A DNA stretch of 64,000 nucleotides from Roseicella aerolata (GCF_020523605.1 NZ_JAJAQI010000002.1:1-64000); one strand, 5' to 3'; counted from the stretch's first letter, positions 50,117-59,388 are shown. The notes: generated from the letters alone by a model not told the origin. A program made the numbers and translations.

Positions 50117-51187
50117 TCAGCGCGGCAGGTGGAGCAAGCGGCGCATCACCGTCGGCAGCGCCGATTCGGCCTCGGCCAGCGGCCGCGCCTCCATCCCGTC
50201 CGGTGGCAGCAAGGCGGGAATCTCGGCCGCCAGCAGCACCATCTCCAACTCGAAATGCGTGAAGCCGTGCCGCGCCAAGCCCGGCACGCGGCGCCAGGAC
50301 AGGCCGGGCAGCGGGGCGAAATCCTGCGCCTCCGCCTCCCCCCATCTCTCGTCCCGCCAGGGCGTGCCCGGCACCTCCAGCATGCCGCCCAGCAGCCCGC
50401 GCGGCGGCCGGCGGCGCAGCAGCACCTGCCCGACCGAATCGGTCAGCAGGAAATGCACCCCATGCCGCAGCGGCCGCGCCCGCTTCGGTGCCTTGCGCGG
50501 CAATTCCTCCTGAAGGCCGCGCTGCTGCGCCGCGCAATCCCCGCGCCAGGGGCAGAGGGCGCAGGCGGGCGCGCGTGGCGTGCAGATGGTGGCGCCGAGG
50601 TCGAACAGCGCCTGGGCGAAGTCTCCCGGCCGCGCCCGCGCCGCCGGATCCTCCATGAAGCCCCCGGCCAGCGCGGCGAGTCGCGGCCTGGCGCCGGGCA
50701 GCGGCGCTTCCTCGGCGGCCAGCCGCGCCACCACCCGCTCCACATTGCCGTCCACCGGCACCACGGGCTGGCCGAATGCGATCGCCGCCACCGCCGCGGC
50801 GGTGTAGGCGCCGATGCCCGGCAGCTCCCGCAGCCCGGCCGCGTCGCGCGGGAAGCCGCCCTGCCCGGCCACCAGCCTGGCGCAGGCATGCAGGTTGCGG
50901 GCGCGGGCGTAGTAGCCAAGGCCGGCCCATTCCTCCATGACATCGCCCTCGGGCGCCGCGGCCAGGGCCTCGACGGTCGGGAAGCGCGCCAGGAACCGGT
51001 CGAAGCGCGGCCCGACGGCAGCGACCGTGGTCTGCTGCAGCATCACCTCGGAGAGCCAGACCTGATAAGGATTGGGGTGTCCGCCGCCTGGACCGCCCTG
51101 GCTGCGGAAGGGCAGCACGCGGCGGTGGCGGTCATACCAGGCAAGCAGCGGCGCGGCCGGGGGCAGCTTTGCGGAAGGGGCGGACAT
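50117..51187 (-). CDS. mutY: A/G-specific adenine DNA glycosylase
   Basis: This 356-residue MutY removes adenine mispaired with 8-oxoguanine. The helix-hairpin-helix has LPGIGAYTAAAVAAIAF, with the catalytic Asp in PVDGNVERV and the catalytic Glu in SEVMLQQTTVA. The iron-sulfur cluster motif is complete (CTPRAPACALCPWRGDC, Cys-x6-Cys-x2-Cys-x5-Cys). The C-terminal NUDIX-like domain (about 225-350) reads the 8-oxoG. The ATG at 51187 directly abuts the ATG of the divergent DUF721 gene. No clear ribosome site precedes it. The mutY / DUF721 / dsbA-like / smc order is common in alphaproteobacteria. Confidence 0.95.
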   Translation of the reverse strand: MSAPSAKLPPAAPLLAWYDRHRRVLPFRSQGGPGGGHPNPYQVWLSEVMLQQTTVAAVGPRFDRFLARFPTVEALAAAPEGDVMEEWAGLGYYARARNLHACARLVAGQGGFPRDAAGLRELPGIGAYTAAAVAAIAFGQPVVPVDGNVERVVARLAAEEAPLPGARPRLAALAGGFMEDPAARARPGDFAQALFDLGATICTPRAPACALCPWRGDCAAQQRGLQEELPRKAPKRARPLRHGVHFLLTDSVGQVLLRRRPPRGLLGGMLEVPGTPWRDERWGEAEAQDFAPLPGLSWRRVPGLARHGFTHFELEMVLLAAEIPALLPPDGMEARPLAEAESALPTVMRRLLHLPR

Positions 51188-51685
51188 ATGGCCAAGGATA
51201 GCGGGAAGCGCGACGCCTTCACCCCCGCCCGCTCGCAAGGTGTTCGTTCCCCTTGGGGGCCGCGGCCGCTCGGCGCGCTCATCCCCGCCCTCACCCGGCC
51301 GGTATTCCGGAAGAAGAGCCCGGCCGGCGCGCAGCTCATGGCCGATTGGGCGGAGGTGGTGGGCCCGGCGCTGGCCGCCGTCACCACCCCCCGGCGGCTC
51401 AGCTCGGGCACACTCACCATCGCCTGCGCCGGGCCGGTGGCGATGGAACTTTCCCATCTCGCCCCCCAGCTCATCGCCCGGATCAACGGCCATCTCGGGA
51501 AGGTGACGGTGGAGCGGCTGCGCTTCGTCCAGCAGGCCGCCGCTCCGGGACCGGCACCGCCCCGCCCCGCCCCGGATGCCCCCCTGCCGAGCCAGGTCGA
51601 GCAGGCCGTCTCCACGGTCCCGGGGGAGGAATTGCGCGCGGCGCTGGCAAAGCTCGGCCGGGGCGTTTATCGGAATGGCCGCTGA
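51188..51685 (+). CDS. DUF721 (DciA-like) protein
   Basis: This 165-residue protein has a DUF721 domain at about residues 28-120 (PLGALIPALTRPVFRKKSPAGAQLMADWAEVVGPALAAVT and LTIACAGPVAMELSHLAPQLIARINGHLG). The family contains DciA, which helps load or operate the DnaB helicase in most bacteria. Alphaproteobacterial DUF721 proteins encoded next to dsbA and smc are candidates for that function but are diverged. ATG 51188 is preceded by GGAAGG about 10 bases upstream, a site that lies inside the mutY reading frame side. A ~45-residue Pro-rich linker precedes a short C-terminal helix. Confidence 0.82.
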   Translation: MAKDSGKRDAFTPARSQGVRSPWGPRPLGALIPALTRPVFRKKSPAGAQLMADWAEVVGPALAAVTTPRRLSSGTLTIACAGPVAMELSHLAPQLIARINGHLGKVTVERLRFVQQAAAPGPAPPRPAPDAPLPSQVEQAVSTVPGEELRAALAKLGRGVYRNGR

Positions 51686-51731
51686 CCGCCACCGGCGGCC
51701 GGAGTCGACGCCAGAGACAATCGGAGGCCGC

Positions 51732-52352
51732 ATGCGCCTGCCCCGCCGTACCCTCCTCGCCGCCACCGCGCTGGCCGCGACGGCGCCCGCCCTGCACGCC
51801 CAGGGGACCGATCCCCGCATGGCCGAGCGCGGCATCGGCCGGCCGGACGCGCCGGTGAAGGTGATGGAGTTCTTCTCCCTCACCTGCAGCCACTGCGCCG
51901 CCTTCCACCGGGACACCTATCCGCGGGTGAAGCGGGAACTGGTGGAGACCGGCGCCGTCCGCCTGATCTGGCGGGACTTCCCGCTCGACCAGGTTGCGCT
52001 CACCGCCGCGGCGGTCGCCCGCAGCCTGCCGGCCGAGCGTTATGAGGGCTTCATCGGCACCCTGCTGACCACGCAGGACCGCTGGGCCTTCAGCCGGGGT
52101 GGCGACCCCATCGCGGAACTCGCCAAGCTGGCGGCGCTGGCTGGCATGTCCAGGGCGCAGTTCGACCAGGTGCAGGCCGATGAGGGGCTGAAGCGCGCCA
52201 TCCTCGGCGATCGGGCCATGGCGGAGCGGGAGTTCGACGTGCGGGCGACGCCCAGCTTCTCCTTCCAGGGCCGGCAGAAGACCGTCAACCAGTCCGGCAA
52301 CCTCTCCTTCGACCGGTTCGCGCAACTCGCCACGGAAGTCCGCCAGGCTTGA
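51732..52352 (+). CDS. DsbA-family thioredoxin-fold thiol oxidoreductase, exported
   Basis: This 206-residue periplasmic protein has a signal peptide (MRLPRRTLLAATALAATAPALHAQ). Its thioredoxin fold has the active site CSHC (Cys52, Cys55; FFSLTCSHCAAFH), with the inserted helical domain and the cis-proline loop ATPSFSF. CSHC is not the CPHC of classic DsbA, so it may be a weaker oxidase or an isomerase/DsbG-like helper. Alphaproteobacterial members often sit just before smc, as here. ATG 51732 has GGAGG 5 bases upstream. Its stop overlaps the TTG start of smc. Confidence 0.9.
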   Translation: MRLPRRTLLAATALAATAPALHAQGTDPRMAERGIGRPDAPVKVMEFFSLTCSHCAAFHRDTYPRVKRELVETGAVRLIWRDFPLDQVALTAAAVARSLPAERYEGFIGTLLTTQDRWAFSRGGDPIAELAKLAALAGMSRAQFDQVQADEGLKRAILGDRAMAEREFDVRATPSFSFQGRQKTVNQSGNLSFDRFAQLATEVRQA

Positions 52353-55300
52353 GCGAGGAGGCAGCAGCCGCCGGAACGGCGCCCGAGCCCGGACAGGAGG
52401 CGGCGTCCGCCAGCGAGGCTGCGCGCGCCGCCCTGCGCGCCACCCTCGCCCGGCTGCGCATCGCCGGCTTCAAGAGCTTCGCCGAGCCGACCACGGTCGA
52501 GGTCCTGCCGGGCCTGACGGGCATCGTCGGGCCGAATGGCTGCGGCAAGTCCAACGTCGTGGAAGCCCTGCGCTGGGCGATGGGCGAGACCTCCGCCCGC
52601 TCCATGCGGGGCGGCGAGATGGAAGACGTCATCTTCGCCGGCACCGCGACCCGCCCGGGCCGGAATCTCGCGGAGGTGACGCTCTACCTGGAGGAGGCGC
52701 AGGGCCTCGCCCCGCCGCCGAATGCCGAGGCGGCGGATCTCGAGATCGTCCGCAAGATCGCCCGCGGCGAGGGATCGAGCTTCCGGGTGAACGGGCGGGA
52801 AGTCCGGGCGCGCGACGTCCAGACCATGTTCGCCGATATCGGCTCCGGCGCCCGGGCCTCCGCCATGGTCAGCCAGGGCAAGGTCGCCGCCATGATCGGC
52901 GCCAAGCCGGAGGAACGCCGGCAGGTGCTGGAGGAGGCGGCCGGCATCAGCGGCCTGCGGGCCCGCCGGCATGAGGCCGAGCTGAAGCTCCGCCAGGCCG
53001 AGACCAACCTGACCCGTGCCGAGGACCTGCTCGGGCAGCTTGAGGTGCAGCGGAATTCCCTGCAACGCCAGGCGCGGCAGGCCAACCGCTACCGCAACAT
53101 CTCCGGCCTGGTCCGGCAGGCCGAGGCCGAATGGCTGGCCTTGCTGAAGGCCCGCGCGGAGGCGGCGCTCGCCGTCGCCCGCGCCGGCTTCGAGGCCGCC
53201 TCCGCCGCGACGAAGCGCGCCGAGGCGGAGGCGGAGGCCGCCGCCATCCGCAGCTTCGAGGCGGAGAAGGCCCTGCCGGCACCGCGCGAGACGGAGGGGC
53301 TGGCCCGCACCGCCTTGGAACGCCGGCGCGTCGAGACGGAAGGGCTGGAGGCGGAGGAGCGCCGCGCCCGCGCCGCGCTGGAGGCGGCCGAGGCACGCCT
53401 CGCCCAGATCGAGCGCGACCTGGCGCATGCCCGCGGCGTGGAGACCGATGCCGCCGCCGCCGAGCGCCGGCTGGAGACGGAGCGGGAGGCGCTGGAGGAG
53501 TCCGCCCGGACCCTGCCGGAGCGCCTCGCCGCCGCCGAGGCGGCGCTGCAGGAGACGGCCGAGGCTGCCCGCGCCGCCGAGCGCGCCGCCAATCTGGCGA
53601 CCGAGGAGGCAGCCTCCCTCGCCGCCCGGGTGAATGCGGCGGCGGCCGAGCTGGAGGCGGCCGGGCAGCGCGCCCGGCGGCTGGCCGGCCAGCGCGCCGC
53701 GCTCGCCTCGGAACACGGGACGGCACTCGCCGCCCGGGTGGCGCCCGAACGGCTGGCGGCCGCGCAGGCCGCCGTCGCTGCGGCCGAGCAGGGTTTCTCC
53801 GCCGCTCGCACCGGCCTGGCGGAGGCCGAAGCCGCCCGCGCCGCGGCGCAGGAAGCCCATGCCGCCGCGAGGCGCGAGGCCGCCGCCGCCGAGGCCGAGG
53901 CCAACCGTGCCCGCGCCGTCCTGGCCGAGGCCGAGCAGCGCGCGGGGCGCATTGCCGCGCAGCATGCAGCCATCGCCAGGGACCATGAGGCAGCCCTCGC
54001 CGCGCAGGTTCCGGCCGAGCGGCTGGCGGCCGCGCAGGCCGCCGCCGCCGCGGCCGAGGCCGAGCTTGCCACCCGCCGGGCCGCGCTGGAGGCCGCCGAG
54101 GCCGCCCGCGCCGCGGCACAGGAAGCCCATGCCGCCGCCCGCCGCCGCATCGCTGATGCCGAGGCCGCGCGCGAGCGCGCCGCCGCCGAGCAGGCCGCCG
54201 CCGCCCAGCGCGCCGCCCAGGCCCGGGCGCAGCATGAGCGGCTGGCCACGCAGCTGGAAGCCGCCCGTGCCGCCCAGGTGCCGGCCGAGGCCGTCGCCGC
54301 CGCGCAGGCGGAGGCCGGTGCCGCCGAGGCGGCACTGGCCGCGGCGCTGGAGACGGTGACCACCGCCGAAGCTGCCCGCACCGCCGCCGCAACGGGCCAT
54401 GGCACCGCCCGCGCCGCCGCCGCCGGGGCCGAGGGCGACGAGGCCCGTGCCGCCGCCGAGGTGCAGGCGCTGAGCGAGACGCTGGCCGCCGGCGAGAAGC
54501 CCGGCAGCAAGGCGCCGCCGGTGCTGGAAGCCGTCTCCGTCCCGCCGGGGCTGGAGGCCGCGCTCGGCGCCGCGCTGGGCGAGGCGCTGGACAGCCCGGC
54601 CGACCCGGCCGCGGCGCGCCACTGGCGCATCCTGCCGCCTTTCGCCGAACCGCCCGCCCTGCCCCCTGCCCTCACGCCGCTTGCGACGCTGGTGGAGGCG
54701 CCACCGGCCCTGGCCCGCGCCCTCTCCCAGATCGGGCTGCTGCCGGAGGGCGCGGATGGCGCCACGCTGCAGGCGGCCCTCGCCCCCGGTCAGGCCGTGG
54801 TGGCGCGGGACGGCGCGGTCTGGCGCTGGGACGGCCATACCGCCCGCGCCGATGCGCCGAATCCCGGGGCGGTCCGGCTGCAGCAGCGCAACCGGCTGCG
54901 CGCCGCCGAGGCCAGGCTGGCGACGGCGCGGGAGGCGACCGCCGCCGCCCGCACCGCCCGCGCCGAGGCCGAGCGCGCCGAGGCCGAGGCCGTCGCGGCG
55001 GAAACCACGGCGCGCGAGGCCCGGCGCAGGGCCGAGGCGCGGCTTGCCGCCGCGCGGGCCGAGGCCAGCCGCCTGACCGCCGCCGCCGCCGAGGCCGAGA
55101 GCCGCCTCTCCGCGCTGGAGCCGCAGCTCCGTCGCCTCGCCGAGGAGTGCGCCGCGGCGGAGGCCGCCGCCGAGATGGCTGCGGCCACGCTCGCCGCCCT
55201 GCCGGGGCCGGAAGCGGCGATTGCCGAATACGATGCCGCGGCGCTGGCCGAGACCGCCGCCGCTGCCGCCGAGGCGGAGGCGCGCGATGCCCGCGCCGAG

Positions 55301-56983
55301 GCGGAGATGGGGCTGCAGCGCACGCGCAGCGCGGCGGCCTCCCTGGCCGCCGCCGCGGCGCAGGCCGAAAGCCGGCTGGGCGCCCTGGCGCCGCAGCTCG
55401 CGCGCCTGACCGCCGAGCGCGGCGAGGCCGAGGCGGCACTGGCCGCCGCCCGCGACGCCGTGGCGGCCCTGCCGGATGTGACTGCGCTGCGGGATGCGGC
55501 CCGCGCCGCGCAGGGCCGCGACGCCGCCGCGGTCGCGGCCGAGACCGCCGCCCGCGCCGCCCGCGCCGCGGCGGAGGCCGCGCTGGAGAAGGCCCGCGGG
55601 GAGGCCGCCCGGCTCGCGGCCGAGGCCGCGCAGGCCGAGAGCCGGATCGAGGCCCTGGCGCCGCAGCTCGCCCGCATCACCGCCGAGGCGGAAGAGGCCG
55701 AGGCCGCGCTCGCCCGCGCCCGGGACGCCCAGGCGGCGCTGCCCGACCTCGCCGAAATCAGGGCCGGGGTGGACCGGGCGCGCGAGGCGCTGTCGGCCGC
55801 CCGTGCCGGCGAGGTCTCGGCGCTGGAGGGCCTGGCCGGGCTGCGCGCCGAGCGCGAGCGCGTCGCCGCCCGCCGGACCGCCGCCGCCGCGGAGCAGGAA
55901 GGCTGGGCCACCCGCCGGGCCGATGCCGCGACGCGGCGCGAGGCGCTGGAGGCGCGCGAGGCCGAGGCGCGCACCGAACGTGACGCGCTCGCCGAGCTGC
56001 CCGAGGCCGCCGCCGCCCGGCGACGCCAGGCCGGAGCGCTGCTGGCCGAGGCGGAAGCGGCCCATGCCGCCGCCGCGGCGACGCTCGCGGCTGCCGAGAC
56101 CGAGCGCCGCGAATCCGATGACGCCCGCCGCGCCGCCGATGCCGCCTTCGCCGCGGCGCGCGAGGCGCAGCTGCGCGCCGAGAACGCCGCCGGGCAGGCC
56201 ACCACCGCGGCCGAGGCGGTGCGGGAGCGCGTGCTGGAGCGCCTCGGCGAGAATGCCGAGTTGCCGGAACCCGCGGAACTCTCCGACGCCGCCGAGGACA
56301 AGGCCCGGCGCAAGCTGGAGCGGCTGGCGCGCGAGCGGGAGGATATGGGCCCGGTCAATCTCCGCGCCGATGTCGAGATGGCCGAGATTGAGGCGCGCAT
56401 CGCCGAGATCACCAGGGAGCGCGAGGAGATCGGCGCCGCCATCGCCAAGCTCCGCGGCTCGATCGGCCATATCAACCGCGAGGGCCGGGAGCGCCTGCGG
56501 ACCATCTTCGACCGGGTCAATACCGAGTTCATCGACCTCTTCACCCGCCTTTTCGGCGGCGGGCGGGCGCATCTGGCGCTGGTCGGATCGGAGGACCCGC
56601 TCGAGGCAGGGCTCGAGATCTATGCCGAGCCGCCGGGGAAGAAGCTCGCGGCGCTCTCCCTGCTCTCGGGCGGCGAGCAGGCGCTGACCGCCCTTTCGCT
56701 CATCTTCGCGGTCTTCCGCTGCCACCCGGCGCCGGTCTGCGTGCTGGACGAGGTGGATGCGCCGCTGGACGACGCGAATGTCGAGCGGCTCTGCGACCTG
56801 CTGGACGCCATGGCCGCCGAGAGCGGCACGCGCTTCCTGGTGGTGACGCACCATCCGCTGACCATGGCGCGCATGCACCGCCTCTATGGCGTGACCATGC
56901 AGGAACGCGGGGTGAGCCGGCTGCTCAGCGTCGATCTCGGCCGCGCCGTGGAGATGGCCGAGGGGCCGCAGGCGGCGGAGTAG
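52349..56983 (+). CDS. smc: Chromosome segregation protein SMC, unusually long
   Basis: This 1544-residue SMC ATPase holds and compacts DNA as a dimer. The Walker A motif GPNGCGKSN is at 61-69. A signature LSGGEQALTALSLIFA and Walker B VCVLDEVDAPLDD lie near 1438-1475, and the hinge is about 715-850. The two long Ala/Glu/Arg coiled-coil arms contain three 90-residue repeats each (from about 468 and from about 915). Usual bacterial SMC is about 1150-1200 residues, so the arms account for the excess. Only TTG 52349 can start the frame early enough; no ATG occurs before Walker A. The start overlaps the dsbA-like stop, suggesting translational coupling. Confidence 0.95.
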   Translation: MSEEAAAAGTAPEPGQEAASASEAARAALRATLARLRIAGFKSFAEPTTVEVLPGLTGIVGPNGCGKSNVVEALRWAMGETSARSMRGGEMEDVIFAGTATRPGRNLAEVTLYLEEAQGLAPPPNAEAADLEIVRKIARGEGSSFRVNGREVRARDVQTMFADIGSGARASAMVSQGKVAAMIGAKPEERRQVLEEAAGISGLRARRHEAELKLRQAETNLTRAEDLLGQLEVQRNSLQRQARQANRYRNISGLVRQAEAEWLALLKARAEAALAVARAGFEAASAATKRAEAEAEAAAIRSFEAEKALPAPRETEGLARTALERRRVETEGLEAEERRARAALEAAEARLAQIERDLAHARGVETDAAAAERRLETEREALEESARTLPERLAAAEAALQETAEAARAAERAANLATEEAASLAARVNAAAAELEAAGQRARRLAGQRAALASEHGTALAARVAPERLAAAQAAVAAAEQGFSAARTGLAEAEAARAAAQEAHAAARREAAAAEAEANRARAVLAEAEQRAGRIAAQHAAIARDHEAALAAQVPAERLAAAQAAAAAAEAELATRRAALEAAEAARAAAQEAHAAARRRIADAEAARERAAAEQAAAAQRAAQARAQHERLATQLEAARAAQVPAEAVAAAQAEAGAAEAALAAALETVTTAEAARTAAATGHGTARAAAAGAEGDEARAAAEVQALSETLAAGEKPGSKAPPVLEAVSVPPGLEAALGAALGEALDSPADPAAARHWRILPPFAEPPALPPALTPLATLVEAPPALARALSQIGLLPEGADGATLQAALAPGQAVVARDGAVWRWDGHTARADAPNPGAVRLQQRNRLRAAEARLATAREATAAARTARAEAERAEAEAVAAETTAREARRRAEARLAAARAEASRLTAAAAEAESRLSALEPQLRRLAEECAAAEAAAEMAAATLAALPGPEAAIAEYDAAALAETAAAAAEAEARDARAEAEMGLQRTRSAAASLAAAAAQAESRLGALAPQLARLTAERGEAEAALAAARDAVAALPDVTALRDAARAAQGRDAAAVAAETAARAARAAAEAALEKARGEAARLAAEAAQAESRIEALAPQLARITAEAEEAEAALARARDAQAALPDLAEIRAGVDRAREALSAARAGEVSALEGLAGLRAERERVAARRTAAAAEQEGWATRRADAATRREALEAREAEARTERDALAELPEAAAARRRQAGALLAEAEAAHAAAAATLAAAETERRESDDARRAADAAFAAAREAQLRAENAAGQATTAAEAVRERVLERLGENAELPEPAELSDAAEDKARRKLERLAREREDMGPVNLRADVEMAEIEARIAEITREREEIGAAIAKLRGSIGHINREGRERLRTIFDRVNTEFIDLFTRLFGGGRAHLALVGSEDPLEAGLEIYAEPPGKKLAALSLLSGGEQALTALSLIFAVFRCHPAPVCVLDEVDAPLDDANVERLCDLLDAMAAESGTRFLVVTHHPLTMARMHRLYGVTMQERGVSRLLSVDLGRAVEMAEGPQAAE

Positions 56984-56994
56984 CCGCCGCCCTG

Positions 56995-57090
56995 CTGCAG
57001 CGGATTGCGGTCATGTCTGAACGCAGTCCGCCGCAGGTCTTTATCGTCGAGCAGATTCCCGCGCCCGGGCGCTCACGCCCGTCCGCGATC
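56995..57090 (+). repeat. Dispersed two-hairpin intergenic repeat, copy B
   Basis: It starts CTGCAGCGGATTGCG, continues TCATGTCTGAACGC and ends CACGCCCGTCCGCGATC. GCGGATTGCG can pair with CGCAGTCCGC, and GGGCG with CGCCC around CTCA. It starts 11 bp after the smc stop and ends 4 bp before the stop of the convergent small gene. Confidence 0.7.
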
Positions 57091-57094
57091 TTCT

Positions 57095-57292
57095 CTAGAT
57101 CGGGTGGAACAGCCGCAGCACCGCCAGCGCCACGACGGCGGTGAACAGTCCCTGCGCCAGCATCAGCGGCAAGGCGCCGGGACCGCGCACCCTCAGATGC
57201 GCCGCCGTCCGGGCCCGACCCCGCGCCGCCTCCATCAGGCAGGCCGAGAGCATGGCCGCCGTGCGGTCGGCCGGTTTGGGGGGATTGTGCAT
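57095..57292 (-). CDS. Small single-helix membrane protein, 65 residues
   Basis: ATG 57292 has a good ribosome site (AGGAGT, 7 bases upstream). A basic N-terminal part (PPKPADRTAAMLSACLMEAARGRARTAAHLR) precedes one hydrophobic helix at about 42-60 (LPLMLAQGLFTAVVALAVLRLF). No family is recognised. It converges on smc, with repeat copy B between, and is divergent from the ABC exporter. Confidence 0.6.
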   Translation of the reverse strand: MHNPPKPADRTAAMLSACLMEAARGRARTAAHLRVRGPGALPLMLAQGLFTAVVALAVLRLFHPI

Positions 57293-57434
57293 ACGCAAAC
57301 TCCTGGACGGTCCGATGCGACATGGTGGCGGCAAGGCATGAGGGCAGGGTTCATCCATGCAAAAGCCTGGCCGCGTCACGCCGTGTTCACAGGCATTCGC
57401 TTGACCCGCGGTGCTGCCGGGAAGTTGCTGCGGC

Positions 57435-59312
57435 ATGCCTTCCCCCTGGCCCTTCCATTTCTTCGAACGCCTGATCGACCCGGTGGCTCCCCCCGGCAGG
57501 CGCGCCGGCCGCCTGCTCGGCACCCCGGTGCCGGAAGCGGCGCCGCCGCGGACGCTGCTCGGCTTCTACTGGCATTTCCTGCGGCAGACCCGGGCGCTGT
57601 TCCTGGCGCTGTTTGCCGCCGGCATGCTGGTGGCGCTGATGGATGCCGCCATCCCGACCATGATCGGCCGGCTGGTCGGCCTGCTGACGACGCATGCGCC
57701 GGACCGGCTCTGGGATGAGGCCTGGCCGACGCTGCTCGGCATGGCCGCCATCGTGCTGCTCGGCCGGCCGCTGGCGCTGCTGCTGCAGAACCTGATCACC
57801 CAGCAGGGCATCAACGGCAACGTCACCAGCCTGATCCGCTGGCAGAGCCACTGGCAGGTGGTCCGCCAGGGCCTGCCCTTCTTCCAGGAGGATTTCGCCG
57901 GCCGCATCGCCAACCGTGTCATGCAGTCCGGCCCGGCGCTGCGCGAGAGCGTGGTGCAGGTGATCAACGCGGTCTGGTACATCCTGGTCTATGGCACCGC
58001 GGCGCTGCTGCTGCTCGGGGGGACCGACTGGCGCCTCGCCCTGCCGGTCGCGGCCTGGTTCCCGCTCTATGCCCTGCTGCTGCGCTACCTCGTGCCGCGC
58101 ATGCGCGACCGCTCGCGCAAGGCTTCCGAGCAGCGCAGCCTGCTGACGGGCCGCATCGTCGACAGCTACACCAACATCCAGACGGTGAAGCTCTTCGCCA
58201 GGGCGCGGGAGGAGGACGCCTTCATCCGCGAGGGCGTGCTGAGCCTGACCGAGGCCTTCCAGCGGCAGATGCGGCTGGTCACCTTCAACGGCTTCGCCCT
58301 CGCCACGCTGAACGCCGCCATGATCACCAGCATGGCGGCGATCGCCGTCTGGCTCTGGACACAGGGCGAGATCGAGGTCGCGGCGGTGGCGACCGCGCTG
58401 CCCATGGCCTGGCAGATCGCCAACATCTCCGGCTGGGTGGCCTTCAACGTCACCTCGATCTTCGAGAATCTCGGCGTGGTGCAGGAGAGCATGGGCAGCA
58501 TCGCCGTGCCGCCCACCGCGCCCGACCCGCCCGGTGCAAGGCCCCTGCGGGTGCAGCTTGGAGACATCCGCTTCGAGCGGGTGCGCTTCGGCTATGGGCG
58601 GGAGACGGGGGTGATCCAGGGCCTCGACCTGCATGTCAGCCCTGGCGAGCGCATTGGCCTGGTCGGGAATTCCGGCGCCGGCAAGTCCACCCTGGTGAAC
58701 CTGCTGCTCGGCTTCTTCCGGCCGGAGGAGGGGCGCATCCTGATCGACGGCCAGGACATCGCAGGCGTCACGCTCGAGAGCCTTCGCGCCTCGATCGGCG
58801 TCGTCACCCAGGATACCGCGCTGCTGCACCGGTCCATCCGCGACAACATCCGCTACGGCCGGCCGGAGGCGGGCGAGGCGGAGATCGAGGCCGCCGCGGC
58901 GCGCGCCCATGCCGATGGCTTCATCCGCGACCTGCAGGACTGGCGGGGGCGCATCGGGTATGACGCGCATGTCGGGGAACGCGGCGTGAAGCTCTCGGGC
59001 GGGCAGCGCCAGCGCATCGCGATCACGCGCGTCCTGCTGAAGGATGCGCCGATCCTGGTGCTGGACGAGGCGACCAGCGCGCTCGATTCGGAAGTGGAGG
59101 CGGCGATCCAGGAGCAGCTGGAGACGCTGATGGCGGGCAAGACGGTAATTGCCATCGCCCACCGGCTCTCCACTCTCTCCCGCATGGACCGGCTGGTGGT
59201 GCTGGAGCATGGCCGGATCGCCGAGGAAGGCACCCATGCCGGGCTGCTGCGGCGGGATGGGGTCTATGCCCGGCTCTGGCGGCAGCAGACCAGCGCTTTC
59301 GCCGGGGGCTGA
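57435..59312 (+). CDS. ABC exporter, fused permease and ATPase (MsbA/ABCB-like)
   Basis: This 625-residue half-transporter has six helices of the ABC exporter fold between about 45 and 340 (LFLALFAAGMLVALMDAAIPTMIGRLVG, then LALPVAAWFPLYALLLRYLVPRMR and so on). The ATPase domain (about 375-620) has Walker A VGNSGAGKST (near 415), the signature LSGGQRQR (near 520), Walker B ILVLDEATSALD (near 542) and the H-loop AHRLS. It works as a homodimer or heterodimer to export a lipid, drug or other molecule, or flip it across the inner membrane. ATG 57435 follows GGGAAG and is preferred to a GTG at 57411. It is followed by a TRAP binding protein, but no functional link is evident. Confidence 0.92.
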   Translation: MPSPWPFHFFERLIDPVAPPGRRAGRLLGTPVPEAAPPRTLLGFYWHFLRQTRALFLALFAAGMLVALMDAAIPTMIGRLVGLLTTHAPDRLWDEAWPTLLGMAAIVLLGRPLALLLQNLITQQGINGNVTSLIRWQSHWQVVRQGLPFFQEDFAGRIANRVMQSGPALRESVVQVINAVWYILVYGTAALLLLGGTDWRLALPVAAWFPLYALLLRYLVPRMRDRSRKASEQRSLLTGRIVDSYTNIQTVKLFARAREEDAFIREGVLSLTEAFQRQMRLVTFNGFALATLNAAMITSMAAIAVWLWTQGEIEVAAVATALPMAWQIANISGWVAFNVTSIFENLGVVQESMGSIAVPPTAPDPPGARPLRVQLGDIRFERVRFGYGRETGVIQGLDLHVSPGERIGLVGNSGAGKSTLVNLLLGFFRPEEGRILIDGQDIAGVTLESLRASIGVVTQDTALLHRSIRDNIRYGRPEAGEAEIEAAAARAHADGFIRDLQDWRGRIGYDAHVGERGVKLSGGQRQRIAITRVLLKDAPILVLDEATSALDSEVEAAIQEQLETLMAGKTVIAIAHRLSTLSRMDRLVVLEHGRIAEEGTHAGLLRRDGVYARLWRQQTSAFAGG

Positions 59313-59388
59313 GCCCGCGGCACTCCGTTGCGCGGGGCGGCGGTTCCGCGCACTCTGCGGCATCAGACCCCAGGGAGAGTACCCAGGA

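Noticed and set aside
52040-56878. Open frame of about 1600 codons on the minus strand opposite smc
   Set aside because: It is the antisense shadow of the Ala/Glu-rich smc arms in a GC-rich genome. The protein is Gly/Arg/Leu-rich without domains, while the plus strand encodes all SMC motifs.
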